Positions 44,355-54,376 of a stretch of DNA of 64,000 nt are shown here, piece by piece (within the stretch, counting starts at the first letter, position 1; every line of letters starts with the position of its first letter). The translations under genes and the position numbers were made by a program. Under the pieces are notes generated by a model that ran no database searches, was not told the origin of the DNA, and worked only from the letters and a program-made list of their open reading frames with translations. This DNA is from Granulosicoccus antarcticus IMCC3135 (lineage in GTDB: Bacteria > Pseudomonadota > Gammaproteobacteria > Granulosicoccales > Granulosicoccaceae): positions 1,918,501 through 1,982,500 of the forward strand of contig NZ_CP018632.1 in the NCBI RefSeq assembly GCF_002215215.1, read 5' to 3'.

Positions 44355-44976
44355 CTCAACCCAACCCCTCGGCGAGTATTTTAGATAAGTGCCAGAGCCG
44401 GGCTGATAGGCAGGCGGCTGATTGACTCACTCACTGGGCTCACTGGGCTCACTGGGCTCATTGGGCTCATTGGGCTCATTGGGCTCATTGGGCTCATTGG
44501 GCTCGATTGGGATAAAGAGCATGCGCCATGTGCTCAAGAGCGACACACATCAATCAGTGAGCAGGAAGGAGGGGTCCGCCGATGCCCGCCTAGTCTGTAT
44601 TCGACATCGCCGAGGCGTGAGGCGGTCTCAGGTCGAACATATGTCCATGTTCAGGGCGTCACGATTTCGGGCAAGCATAATGACCGTTGCTGCAAGGCAG
44701 CATCATGCGCGCCTCAAGCCTTTAGAGGGCGTGGGTCACGTGTGGTGAGGTGATCCTGGTCCTGGCCATCAAGTGGATATCAAAAGTGGCAGCGACGCTG
44801 TGGGAACTGCGGTGCCACCTTGATGGACTTGCGAAAACACTGTTTGATGGGTTTGCTGAAAGCATTGTGTTCAATGCCTGCCAGCCGGGTGGGTCCTGTG
44901 TCTTGTCAGAGTGCTGTGAAGCTGACGACACCGCGGATCACCAGGCTGGCATCTTCGGGTGAATCAAAAAATATTC
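44355..44976. other. 622-base gap with VNTR, no supported gene
   Basis: Apart from the 9-bp tandem repeat, nothing is convincing. A plus-strand frame through the repeat (44422-44748, TTG start) would encode Leu-Gly-Ser repeats followed by an Arg/His-rich tail and lacks a ribosome-binding site. Short frames on both strands at 44722-44962 overlap each other. Confidence 0.5.
44433..44504 (+). repeat. 9-bp tandem repeat, eight copies
   Basis: Three copies of ACTGGGCTC followed by five copies of ATTGGGCTC. A partial unit precedes and another follows. The pattern of one base change between the blocks suggests recent expansion by slippage. Confidence 0.95.
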
Positions 44977-45552
44977 TCAGGCTACCTTGGAGGCAGATTT
45001 GTAAGCCTGCCAAAGTTGGCTGATACCGGAATGCTGTTCAGGATGGTGCGCCGCTGTGTCATTAACCAGCTCATCTTTTACCGCAGGGGCAGGTGAATGG
45101 TTTGGAGCGGCCGCAGGAGCTGACAATGTGTGAGTGCTGGCTGTTGCTTGATAGCCGGTGTCCTGAGCATTGGAAGTCGAATCGCTCATCTCGCTACGCA
45201 GCAGGAATCTGGGGATATAGGAGCCAGGCTTCATCTCAATGAAGATGGTGGTGTCCGGGTTCTGTACATAGTAAGTATCCAGAGATGAACGTAGACGTTT
45301 CGCCAGAACTCGTACGGAAGGGTCTGTCTGTGGGTCAAAGCTTGCTGGCTTGCCAAGTGCCTCGATACCGACTGTGAAGGCCTTGATGCGACGAGTATTA
45401 CCTAAGAGTGTCTGTTCAACCACATATTTGAGGAATGCTGACATCTGCGGGGAAACTGAGAACTTGTCTGTGACAAGAATGTGATGCAACGCTGTTGTTA
45501 CTTCTTCGGCGTCCAGAAAAGAACTGGTTTGATCGTTATCTTGATTCATCAT
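44977..45552 (-). CDS. Small protein with winged-helix-like domain
   Basis: From MMNQDNDQTSS the product is 191 residues. Residues about 20-115 (LHHILVTDKFSVSPQMSAFL ... FDPQTDPSVRVLAKRLRSSL ... IEMKPGSYIPRF) match a putative winged-helix, DNA-binding-like domain that I know from the N-termini of adenylate cyclase and TPR proteins. Here the cyclase/TPR part is missing and only a Pro/Ala/Ser-rich tail follows. It may be a stand-alone regulator or a truncated relative. The upstream 23 in-frame residues are probably not translated. Function unknown. Confidence 0.75.
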   Translation of the reverse strand: MMNQDNDQTSSFLDAEEVTTALHHILVTDKFSVSPQMSAFLKYVVEQTLLGNTRRIKAFTVGIEALGKPASFDPQTDPSVRVLAKRLRSSLDTYYVQNPDTTIFIEMKPGSYIPRFLLRSEMSDSTSNAQDTGYQATASTHTLSAPAAAPNHSPAPAVKDELVNDTAAHHPEQHSGISQLWQAYKSASKVA

Positions 45553-45987
45553 GCTGCTGGTCCTTGTTGAAATTGCCCAAATTGGCATGGGTGCCAAAGA
45601 GAGAGCAAGAACGGGACGCAATCGGCATACTTTGTAACGTGAGGTGCCCAGTGGGCGTGGCTTTCAAGGTCATGAAACCCCGTTAGATGGGGCTTTGAAG
45701 GCGATTTCAACTAACCGTTATTTTTTTAAATTATTTTCTGAAGTAGTGCCATGTAACGTGCTGCAGACCATTTTTCTTCAAAAACTGTCGGATGTGACGA
45801 TTTGATGACGTTTGGTTTTCTGACGCATGTCGAATAATTGGCGCGATCCGATAATCCGTTGTCTGCCAGGGTCGGTTCTGGTCTGGCGTATTACCCTATG
45901 CACTATCTCCGGGCTTCAGTTGGACAGGCTACCCGCCGTCACAAGTGCTGACGCAAGAATGCACAGCCCTATAAGAGAACAAGCCAG
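45553..45987. other. Divergent intergenic region before csrA
   Basis: About 435 bases between the winged-helix gene (minus) and csrA (plus), including an A/T-rich block (45719-45740). A CCGATAA at about 45848 resembles a sigma-28 -10 but has no matching -35. No gene is seen. Confidence 0.5.
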
Positions 45988-46203
45988 ATGCTGATATTGA
46001 CCAGACGGGTAGATGAAAGGATTTTCATTGGAGAAGACATCACATTGTGTGTTTTGGACATTGAAGGTAATAGAGTGCGACTGGGTCTTGAAGCACCCAA
46101 AGATGTCGCAATATTGCGTGAAGAGGTACAACAGCGGTATGATGCAGAGGCCTCGAACGATGCACACCATCCTCAGATTGATGAAGCCAAGCGCTCAGCG
46201 TAA
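45988..46203 (+). CDS. csrA: Carbon storage regulator CsrA/RsmA
   Basis: Small RNA-binding dimer that represses or stabilises mRNAs at GGA-containing sites. The 71 residues start MLILTRRVDERIFIGEDITL with the conserved L4/R6 face and R44 region (APKDVAILREEVQQRY). It differs from E. coli CsrA at several positions and has a longer C-terminal tail. It lies just outside the flagellar genes, directly before the str operon. The flagellin leaders in this window contain possible targets. Confidence 0.95.
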   Translation: MLILTRRVDERIFIGEDITLCVLDIEGNRVRLGLEAPKDVAILREEVQQRYDAEASNDAHHPQIDEAKRSA

Positions 46204-46529
46204 AGCTTCAAGGTGAAGTGAGGACATTCAGGGCAATGGTAAAAGTCTGGGCAATTTCGCAATAAATCGGTAAGTTGACGTCGAAGACGTACGCAATGAC
46301 GATAATCTGCGAGGTAACGGTTGACACTCCAGTTAGTCGGCCTTACAATTCCGGAGCTCGATAGCAGGCCAATCAGTGATTGGTCTGTCATTCGTTCAGG
46401 GCTCCCGAATTTAATTCCGGATTGAAACATCAGCCCGCCCAGTTACAAACGGAAGTTCCCGATCCATATCCGGGTGTATGACGATGCTGAAGAGCTCGTC
46501 TGACCAAGCCGGACCAACGACAGCATTGT
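46204..46529 (+). promoter_or_regulatory. Leader region of the str operon
   Basis: The gap between csrA and rpsL holds the sigma-70 promoter at 46321-46349 and about 175 bases of untranslated leader. No gene is seen. Confidence 0.6.
46321..46349 (+). promoter_or_regulatory. Sigma-70 promoter of the str operon
   Basis: TTGACA (46321-46326), exactly 17 bases, TACAAT (46344-46349): a near-consensus housekeeping promoter. It gives rpsL its own start now that rpoC lies 43 kb away. Confidence 0.8.
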
Positions 46530-46904
46530 ATGGCGACGATCAATCAACTTGTCCGCAAGCCGCGAAAGCGCAAGGCGGAGAAATCTAATGTACCGGCTTT
46601 GCAGGCCTGCCCGCAGAAGCGTGGGGTTTGCACACGTGTGTACACCACTACGCCGAAGAAGCCGAACTCGGCTATGCGTAAGGTGGCTCGTGTTCGACTG
46701 ACCAACGGTTACGAAGTTACTTCGTATATCGGTGGTGAAGGCCATAACCTTCAGGAACACTCGGTTGTTCTGATCCGTGGCGGTCGAGTCAAGGATTTAC
46801 CCGGTGTTCGCTACCACACTGTTCGCGGTAGTCTTGATACCCAGGGCGTCGATTCGCGTCGTCAGGGTCGTTCTAAATACGGCGCCAAGCGTCCTAAAGG
46901 TTAA
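46530..46904 (+). CDS. rpsL: Ribosomal protein S12
   Basis: Small-subunit decoding-centre protein, 124 residues, first gene of the str operon. Lys43 (TTTPKKPNS) and Lys88 ([11 protein letters not shown]) are the wild-type residues, so streptomycin resistance by rpsL change is not expected. The ATG lacks a clear ribosome-binding site. Confidence 0.98.
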   Translation: MATINQLVRKPRKRKAEKSNVPALQACPQKRGVCTRVYTTTPKKPNSAMRKVARVRLTNGYEVTSYIGGEGHNLQEHSVVLIRGGRVKDLPGVRYHTVRGSLDTQGVDSRRQGRSKYGAKRPKG

Positions 46905-46910
46905 GCCAGT

Positions 46911-47381
46911 ATGTCAAGAAGAGCTCAAGCACCCAAGCGAGATATCCTGCCGGATCCTAAGTACGGCAGTGTTCGATTGGCGAAATTCATCAACATCATG
47001 ATGCTGGACGGCAAGAAAGCTGTCGCCGAGCGAGTCATTTATGGCGCTCTGGATGTGATGAAAGAAAAAGGTCTGGCCGAGCCAGTTGAAGTCCTCGAGC
47101 AAGCTCTTGAGAACGTCAGCCCTGCGGTGGAAGTCAAATCTCGTCGTGTAGGTGGTGCAACTTACCAGGTGCCTGTTGAAGTGCGTCCTGTTCGTCGTAG
47201 CGCGTTGGCGATGCGTTGGATCATTGACGCAGCGCGAAAGCGCGGTGAGAAGTCCATGACATTGAAGCTGGCAGGCGAGTTGGCCGATGCTGCTGAAAAG
47301 CGTGGTACTGCAGTCAAGAAGCGTGACGATGTTCATCGCATGGCTGAAGCAAACAAGGCGTTCTCTCACTACCGCTGGTAA
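46911..47381 (+). CDS. rpsG: Ribosomal protein S7
   Basis: Primary 16S rRNA 3'-domain binding protein. The 156 residues are standard ([20 protein letters not shown]). The gene begins six bases after rpsL, in str operon order. Confidence 0.98.
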   Translation: MSRRAQAPKRDILPDPKYGSVRLAKFINIMMLDGKKAVAERVIYGALDVMKEKGLAEPVEVLEQALENVSPAVEVKSRRVGGATYQVPVEVRPVRRSALAMRWIIDAARKRGEKSMTLKLAGELADAAEKRGTAVKKRDDVHRMAEANKAFSHYRW

Positions 47382-47431
47382 GCGGGCTTGGTGTGAAGCA
47401 ATTTTAGTCTGGACCCGAGTCTTTTCTGTCT

Positions 47432-49519
47432 GTGGCACGCATCACACCAATATCTCTATATCGTAACGTCGGCATCATGGCTCACATTGATGCCGGCAAA
47501 ACGACGACGACTGAACGAATCCTGTTCTATACAGGTGTGTCTCACAAAATGGGTGAGGTTCACCATGGCTCCGCCACGATGGACTGGATGGCGCAGGAGC
47601 AGGAACGAGGCATTACCATTACCTCGGCTGCTACGACGTGCTTCTGGAAGGGCATGGACGGGTCGCGACAGCAGCACCGCATCAATATTATCGATACTCC
47701 CGGACATGTCGACTTTACTATTGAAGTCGAGCGCTCCTTGCGGGTGCTGGATGGCGCCGTGGCAGTTTTCGATTCTGTTGGAGGCGTAGAGCCGCAGTCC
47801 GAGACAGTCTGGCGACAGGCCAACAAATATTCGGTTCCACGAGTTGCGTTCGTTAACAAGATGGACCGCATTGGGGCCGATTTTGATCGTGTGCTTGGCC
47901 AGATTCGTTTACGTTTGGGTGCCAATCCAGTTGCCATACAGATTCCAATTGGTTCGGAAGAAACATTTGCCGGCGTCGTCGATCTGGTTTCCATGAAATC
48001 CATCTTGTGGAACGAGACCGATCAAGGTCTGACATATACCATCGGTGAGGTGCCCGAAGAGCTTGCTGATGAAGCCACGGCAGCTCGTGATTTGTTGATG
48101 GAAGCTGCTGCTGAGGCTGACGAAGAGCTGATGGATCAGTATCTGGAGTCGGGTGAGCTTAGCGAGATTGATATCCGCAGAGGCTTGCGCAAGCGAACGC
48201 TGGCGAATGAAGTCGTGCCGGTGTTATGTGGCTCTGCCTTCAAGAACAAGGGTGTTCAGACGTTGCTCGACGCTATCGTTGATTACATGCCGGCGCCAGA
48301 TGACGTAAAGCCTGTGCAAGGCGTGTTGAGTGATGAGTCGATAGGTGAGCGACCTGCCAATGACGAAGCGCCATTTGCGGCTTTGGTGTTCAAGATTGCA
48401 AATGACAGTTATGTCGGTTCGTTGGCTTTTCTGCGGGTCTATTCGGGTGTGGTAAAAACCGGCGACATGGTTTTCAATCCACTGCGTGGCAAAAAAGAGC
48501 GTATTGGTCGTTTGTTGCAGATGCACGCCAATAACCGAGAAGAAATCAAGGAAGTTCACGCTGGCGATATTGCGGCGGCTGTGGGCTTGAAAGAAGTTGG
48601 TACCGGAGATACATTGTGCGAGCAGAGGCAAGCGATTGCTCTTGAGCGCATGGAATTCCCCGAACCGGTCATTTCTGTGGCTGTTGAACCGAAGACGATG
48701 GCTGATCAGGATAAGATGGCGGCAGCTCTGGGGCGTCTTGCCAGGGAAGATCCTTCGTTCAGAGTTCGAACGGATGATGATTCGGGCCAAACCATTATCA
48801 GTGGTATGGGTGAGCTGCATCTGGACATCATTGTTGATCGCATGAAGCGGGAATTCAGCGTTGAGGCTAATGTCGGTAAACCTCAGGTGTCTTATCGTGA
48901 GACCATTCGCAAAACGGTGGAAGCGGAAGGCAAGTTCATACGTCAGACTGGTGGTACAGGTCAGTATGGTCATGTCTGGTTGCGTATGGAGCCTCTGGAG
49001 CGCGGAAGCGGCTTTGAATTTGTCAGTGAAATTGTTGGTGGAACGGTACCGAAAGAGTACATTCCAGCAGTACAGAAAGGTGTTGAGGACGCGTTAGCCA
49101 ATGGCGTGCTGGGCGGCTACCCGATGGTAGACCTGAAAGTAACCTTGTACGACGGTTCTTATCATGATGTTGATTCGAACGAAATTGCCTTCAAGATTGC
49201 CGGATCCATGGGATTCAGGAATGGTTCGAACGATGCCAATCCGACTCTGCTGGAACCGGTCATGAATGTAGAAGTTGTTACCCCGGAAGATTATATGGGG
49301 GATGTAATGGGAGACTTGAATCGTCGCCGTGGTGTGGTAGTTGGCATGGATGAACAGCCGGGTGGCAAGGTTATCCGCGCCGAGGTACCATTGGCACAGA
49401 TGTTTGGGTATTCCACAGATTTACGTTCCGCCACGCAGGGCAGAGCGGTGTATTCAATGGAATTCAAGAGTTATGAAGTACCACCTCAGGCGGTGGTTGA
49501 TGCAGTACTGCATCGTTAG
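47432..49519 (+). CDS. fusA: Elongation factor G
   Basis: Translocation GTPase, 695 residues, with G1 ([14 protein letters not shown]), G3 (DTPGHVDF) and G4 (NKMD) motifs intact. The start is GTG at 47432 ([16 protein letters not shown]), matching the usual N-terminus. Length and order in the str operon are normal. Confidence 0.98.
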   Translation: MARITPISLYRNVGIMAHIDAGKTTTTERILFYTGVSHKMGEVHHGSATMDWMAQEQERGITITSAATTCFWKGMDGSRQQHRINIIDTPGHVDFTIEVERSLRVLDGAVAVFDSVGGVEPQSETVWRQANKYSVPRVAFVNKMDRIGADFDRVLGQIRLRLGANPVAIQIPIGSEETFAGVVDLVSMKSILWNETDQGLTYTIGEVPEELADEATAARDLLMEAAAEADEELMDQYLESGELSEIDIRRGLRKRTLANEVVPVLCGSAFKNKGVQTLLDAIVDYMPAPDDVKPVQGVLSDESIGERPANDEAPFAALVFKIANDSYVGSLAFLRVYSGVVKTGDMVFNPLRGKKERIGRLLQMHANNREEIKEVHAGDIAAAVGLKEVGTGDTLCEQRQAIALERMEFPEPVISVAVEPKTMADQDKMAAALGRLAREDPSFRVRTDDDSGQTIISGMGELHLDIIVDRMKREFSVEANVGKPQVSYRETIRKTVEAEGKFIRQTGGTGQYGHVWLRMEPLERGSGFEFVSEIVGGTVPKEYIPAVQKGVEDALANGVLGGYPMVDLKVTLYDGSYHDVDSNEIAFKIAGSMGFRNGSNDANPTLLEPVMNVEVVTPEDYMGDVMGDLNRRRGVVVGMDEQPGGKVIRAEVPLAQMFGYSTDLRSATQGRAVYSMEFKSYEVPPQAVVDAVLHR

Positions 49520-49642
49520 CCTTACTAAATGTAGTCATTAATACTGTATCATCCGCAGCCCAGACCCTATTCAAGACCTGAGACCGGTCTGTGAAACCAG
49601 GGATCGCATGGGCGATCAATCGAAAACGAGGCCAGAACTTAA

Positions 49643-50833
<1,191 letters not shown>

Positions 50834-50839
50834 TACATT

Positions 50840-51154
50840 ATGGCAGCCAGTCAAACAATCCGAATTCGTCTGAAAGCATTCGATCACCGTCTGATCGACC
50901 GTTCTGCGAAAGAAATTCTTGAAACCGCCAAGCGTACTGGTGCCCGTGTTCTGGGTCCAATTCCTTTGCCTACCAAGAAAGAACGCTTCACTATCCTGGT
51001 TTCTCCGCACGTCAACAAAGACGCGCGCGACCAGTACGAGCTGCGTACTCACAAGCGTCTGATGGATATTGTTGATCCAACAGAAAAAACGGTAGATGCT
51101 CTGATGAAGTTGGATCTGGCCGCTGGTGTTGACGTTCAGATCAAGTTGGCTTAA
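50840..51154 (+). CDS. rpsJ: Ribosomal protein S10
   Basis: Small-subunit protein and NusE antitermination factor, 104 residues ([20 protein letters not shown]). It starts six bases after tuf. Normally rplC, rplD and the rest of the S10 operon follow; here a terminator and cobalamin genes follow instead. Confidence 0.98.
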   Translation: MAASQTIRIRLKAFDHRLIDRSAKEILETAKRTGARVLGPIPLPTKKERFTILVSPHVNKDARDQYELRTHKRLMDIVDPTEKTVDALMKLDLAAGVDVQIKLA

Positions 51155-51185
51155 TAGCTAGATCTGTTTGTTCGACATTTCCTTT

Positions 51186-51210
51186 AAAGGCTCGCTTCGG
51201 CGGGCCTTTT
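51186..51210 (+). terminator. Rho-independent terminator after rpsJ
   Basis: AAAGGCTCGC pairs with GCGGGCCTTT around a TTCG tetraloop, and the right arm runs into TTTT. It closes the str operon 31 bases after rpsJ. Confidence 0.9.
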
Positions 51211-51258
51211 CTGGTTTTGGGAATTGATGAATGTCGATACAACCGGAGATTTGACGGC

Positions 51259-52197
51259 ATGTTGATGCTGATGGCCATGGTGGCCGAATTGTGTCTGGGT
51301 TGGCCCCCATCGCTATTTGCCGCTATTCGGCACCCTGTAGTCTGGATTGGCTGGATGATTAACCGGCTGGAACGACTCCTGAATCGAGAGGGATCATTGC
51401 CTCTTGCGCGCCAGTTGCTGGGTATGTTGACAGCGTTGCTGGTTGTCATCGTCACCACCCTGGTAGCGCTGTTGTTGGTCTGGTTACTGCCAGATACCCT
51501 TGCAGGGTTCATGCTGGAGGCACTGATTGCCTCAAGCTTGTTGGCCACCCGCAGTCTCTATGCTCATGTAGCGGCGGTCAGCCGTCCGTTATTACGTGCC
51601 GATGTGAGTGAGGCGCGCTCAGCGCTCAGTCTGATCGTTGGCCGAAGGACAGCAGATTTGCAAGAGTCGGGTATCGCTGGTGCCGCTTTGGAGAGCCTGG
51701 CGGAGAACGCCTCCGATGGTGTTGTAGCACCGTTGTTCTGGGGTGTCCTGTTTGGCTTGCCCGGGTTGGCCGCGTACAAGGCAATAAACACTCTGGATTC
51801 AATGATCGGTCATAAATCCACTCGGTATCTGGATTTTGGGCGTTTCTCCGCCAAACTGGATGATGTCGTCAACTGGTTGCCTGCCAGGCTGAGTGCATTG
51901 CTGATCTGGTTGGCAGGAGGGAGGGTCTGCTCCTTTCGTTCTCTGGCGATGCAGGCTCGACATCATCGCTCACCCAATGCCGGCTGGCCCGAATCTGCCA
52001 TGGCCTTTGCACTGAAGATCAAGCTTTCAGGTCCGAGGGTCTATGAGGAAGGCATCAGTGAAGAGCCCTGGTTGAATGCCGAAGGTGCTAGCCCCGGTGC
52101 CCCCGAGTTGCACCAAGGACTGCTGGTCTATGCCTATGCGATGGTGTGGATGTTGGTACTACTGGTATTGCTTGCATGGCTTGATCTGGGTTATTGA
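51259..52197 (+). CDS. cobD: Adenosylcobinamide-phosphate synthase (CbiB/CobD)
   Basis: Membrane enzyme that attaches the aminopropanol arm to adenosylcobyric acid. The 312 residues have several hydrophobic helices and the family motifs HPVVWIGWMI near the start, ESLAENASDGVVAPLFWG and YKAINTLDSMIGHK. The ATG (MLMLMAMVAELCLG) with GGAG ten bases upstream is preferred over the TTG 14 codons earlier. It lies before the B12 riboswitch and so is not controlled by it. Confidence 0.92.
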   Translation: MLMLMAMVAELCLGWPPSLFAAIRHPVVWIGWMINRLERLLNREGSLPLARQLLGMLTALLVVIVTTLVALLLVWLLPDTLAGFMLEALIASSLLATRSLYAHVAAVSRPLLRADVSEARSALSLIVGRRTADLQESGIAGAALESLAENASDGVVAPLFWGVLFGLPGLAAYKAINTLDSMIGHKSTRYLDFGRFSAKLDDVVNWLPARLSALLIWLAGGRVCSFRSLAMQARHHRSPNAGWPESAMAFALKIKLSGPRVYEEGISEEPWLNAEGASPGAPELHQGLLVYAYAMVWMLVLLVLLAWLDLGY

Positions 52198-52329
52198 GAC
52201 ACTGTACGGCTGGCACTGCTTGGTCGGGAGTAATACGTTTCAAACTGATTCTCGTTTTAATCGAATAACCATTGCCCGCCCGGTCATCAAAACCTGATTG
52301 ACGTCTTGCAGAATGCGTGCAACCATGCT

Positions 52330-52540
52330 CGCGTTCGGGTTCTCTGGCATACGCTTGTGTGTCAGGGTGAAATGGGAAGTCCGGTGACGATCGATGCAAT
52401 ATATCGTTCAATTCCGGCGCAGCCCCCGCTGCTGTAAACCTGACGGATACGTCAGTTGCCACTGAGTGTTTGGCCTTGGAGCAAACCACTTGGGAAGGCG
52501 ACGTTATCCGGTAGAAGGTAAGCCAGAAGACCTGCCTGAC
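52330..52540 (+). promoter_or_regulatory. Cobalamin riboswitch
   Basis: About 210 bases with the conserved AdoCbl aptamer pieces in order: P1 arm GGTTCTCTGGC (52338-52348), GGGAAGTCCGGTG, ATTCCGGCGCAGCCCCCGC, TGCCACTGAG, TTGGGAAGGCGA, and the B12 box AGCCAGAAGACCTGCC with the closing arm GCCAGAAGACC (52522-52532). It lies about 180 bases before cobO and should shut off the downstream uptake and chelatase genes when B12 is plentiful. Confidence 0.93.
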
Positions 52541-52717
52541 AATCGAAGTACTTGGTATTTGCTCCGGGGTGTGAGCGCGGCCGACGATACAGTTCAGGTA
52601 GTGGAGTGATTGATTGACTGGTACCTGAAGGTGTCAGTGGCTCCAGCGAAATAGCCTGTATTCTCTATCTGTCTGCGAAATCCCCGGACCTCGACGATGC
52701 GTCAATGGGAATCGGAA

Positions 52718-53329
52718 ATGGAAGAGCAAGATAAACAGAAACACAGCGAACGCATGCAGCGCAAGAAAGCTGTTGTGGATGCGGGCATCGAAAAAGCCCA
52801 GATTGAACGCGGTATCGTCATTCTGATTACCGGTAACGGCAAGGGTAAGACCACCTCTGGTTTCGGCACCGTCTATCGGGCATTGGGCCACGGGCATCAG
52901 TGTGGTGTCGTGCAGTTCATCAAGGGCACGCAGTCTACTGGTGAGGTCACTTTTTTGCAGCAATGCATGGGACTTGCCACTGTGCAGTACCACGCCATGG
53001 CAACGGGTTTTACCTGGAACACACAGAACTGGGATGCCGATAAAGCGGCGGCCGATGAGGCCTGGTCTCATGCCAGGCGTCTGCTGCAAGATGAGTCTGT
53101 GCAACTGGTGTTGCTCGATGAGCTGACCTATATGCTCAAGTACAAATTTCTGGATATGGAGGATGTGCTCTCGACCATCCGCGCTCGACCGGAAGGTCAG
53201 ACGGTGATTATCACTGGTCGCGCCGCTCGGCCGGAACTACATGAAATAGCAGACACAATCAGCGAGATCGCAGATCGCAAACATGCCTACAAAGCCGGTG
53301 TAAAAGCTCAGCCAGGTATCGATTTCTGA
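52718..53329 (+). CDS. cobO: Corrinoid adenosyltransferase CobO/BtuR
   Basis: Transfers the adenosyl group from ATP to cob(I)alamin or cobinamide. The 203 residues have the P-loop GNGKGKTT (after GIVILIT) and the LVLLDELTYMLKY motif. The chosen start gives MEEQDKQKHSERMQRKKAVV, which lines up with the usual N-terminus; an ATG seven codons upstream is possible. It is the first gene after the riboswitch. Confidence 0.95.
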   Translation: MEEQDKQKHSERMQRKKAVVDAGIEKAQIERGIVILITGNGKGKTTSGFGTVYRALGHGHQCGVVQFIKGTQSTGEVTFLQQCMGLATVQYHAMATGFTWNTQNWDADKAAADEAWSHARRLLQDESVQLVLLDELTYMLKYKFLDMEDVLSTIRARPEGQTVIITGRAARPELHEIADTISEIADRKHAYKAGVKAQPGIDF

Positions 53330-53341
53330 GGAGAGGGCAGG

Positions 53342-54376
53342 ATGATGAATGCTCACGATACTGCGCCCGAAGCACTCGTTCATCGAGGTGCTTGCGTGGC
53401 TGAGTGTGTGACATTTGTCAGTTGTTGGACGACTGGAATAGCACCACTTGCGTTAGTGCTCACACTCGGATTGCATGCTACGGCGACGGCAGGGTCACTA
53501 TCGTCGGCTTCGTCGACGACGGAATCAATGCTGCAAGCACCTGGCCGTGATGCGACCGTGATAAAGCCAGCCTTGCTCAGTGAGCAGCGCCTGCCCAGAG
53601 TCATGTCTACCAATCTGTGTGCCGATATGCTGTTGCTGGGGTTGGCTGATGCATCGCAGATCGTCTCGCTCTCATACCAGTCGCAAGACCCGAAACGCTC
53701 CTCGCAGGCCTCATTAGCCAGAAATTTTGCCAGTAATCAGGCCAGTGCCGAGGAGGTGATTGCCAGTCAACCGGATATCGTTCTGGCGTCCCGGCGCTGG
53801 CAGGCACAACATCAGGTGCGTTTGTTCGAACGCTTTGGTATCAATATTATCAACGTGCCGTACCCGAAAGACTGGGCGAGTATTTTTGACAGTCTGGAGC
53901 AGATCGGTGAGGCTATTGGTCGTGGTGCCAGAGCGGCTGAACTGATCGCTGATACACAACGTCGCTTACAACAGGTGGAAGCATCGTCTGCGGCTCGAAG
54001 TGCACTCTACCTGAGAGGTAATGGTGGGACGGCCGCATCAGGTACCTTTATAGATGCCTTGTTCCAGGCACTTGCCGTGAGCAACAAGGCTAGCGAATAC
54101 GGCGTGACAGGCTGGGGTCGGGTATCTCTCGAGTCGATCGTGCTTGATCCCCCCGATGCATTCATGCTCAGTCGTACCGAACACGACACATCACTTGCTC
54201 GATCTGGTGTGATTCGACATCCATTGTTGCGTGACTTGCTGTTCAGCAAGCCGGTGTTGTCACTCAGCAATCTGGATGCGGGGTGTAGTGACTGGCGGCA
54301 GGTGGAAACCGTGGAGAAGCTGGCTGGCGAGCTGAGCTCGCAGTCTGGTATCCCGGCTCAAGGGGCTCAGCCATGA
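53342..54376 (+). CDS. btuF: Periplasmic corrinoid-binding protein (BtuF-like)
   Basis: Substrate-binding component of a class III ABC uptake system. The 344 residues include a hydrophobic signal segment (GIAPLALVLTLGLHATATAG, about 32-51) and the BtuF/FecB fold (RVMSTNLCADMLLLGLADAS, QPDIVLASRRW). The N-terminal lead before the hydrophobic core is long. B12 specificity is inferred from the riboswitch and neighbours. The stop overlaps the btuC ATG. Confidence 0.85.
   Translation: MMNAHDTAPEALVHRGACVAECVTFVSCWTTGIAPLALVLTLGLHATATAGSLSSASSTTESMLQAPGRDATVIKPALLSEQRLPRVMSTNLCADMLLLGLADASQIVSLSYQSQDPKRSSQASLARNFASNQASAEEVIASQPDIVLASRRWQAQHQVRLFERFGINIINVPYPKDWASIFDSLEQIGEAIGRGARAAELIADTQRRLQQVEASSAARSALYLRGNGGTAASGTFIDALFQALAVSNKASEYGVTGWGRVSLESIVLDPPDAFMLSRTEHDTSLARSGVIRHPLLRDLLFSKPVLSLSNLDAGCSDWRQVETVEKLAGELSSQSGIPAQGAQP

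Noticed and set aside
44422-44748. Leu-Gly-Ser repeat protein read through the 9-bp repeat
   Set aside because: TTG start, no ribosome-binding site, and an Arg/His-rich tail typical of non-coding frames.
45675-45695. CCCC/GGGG hairpin as a terminator near the winged-helix gene
   Set aside because: Only four to five base pairs, and no gene on the plus strand ends just before it.
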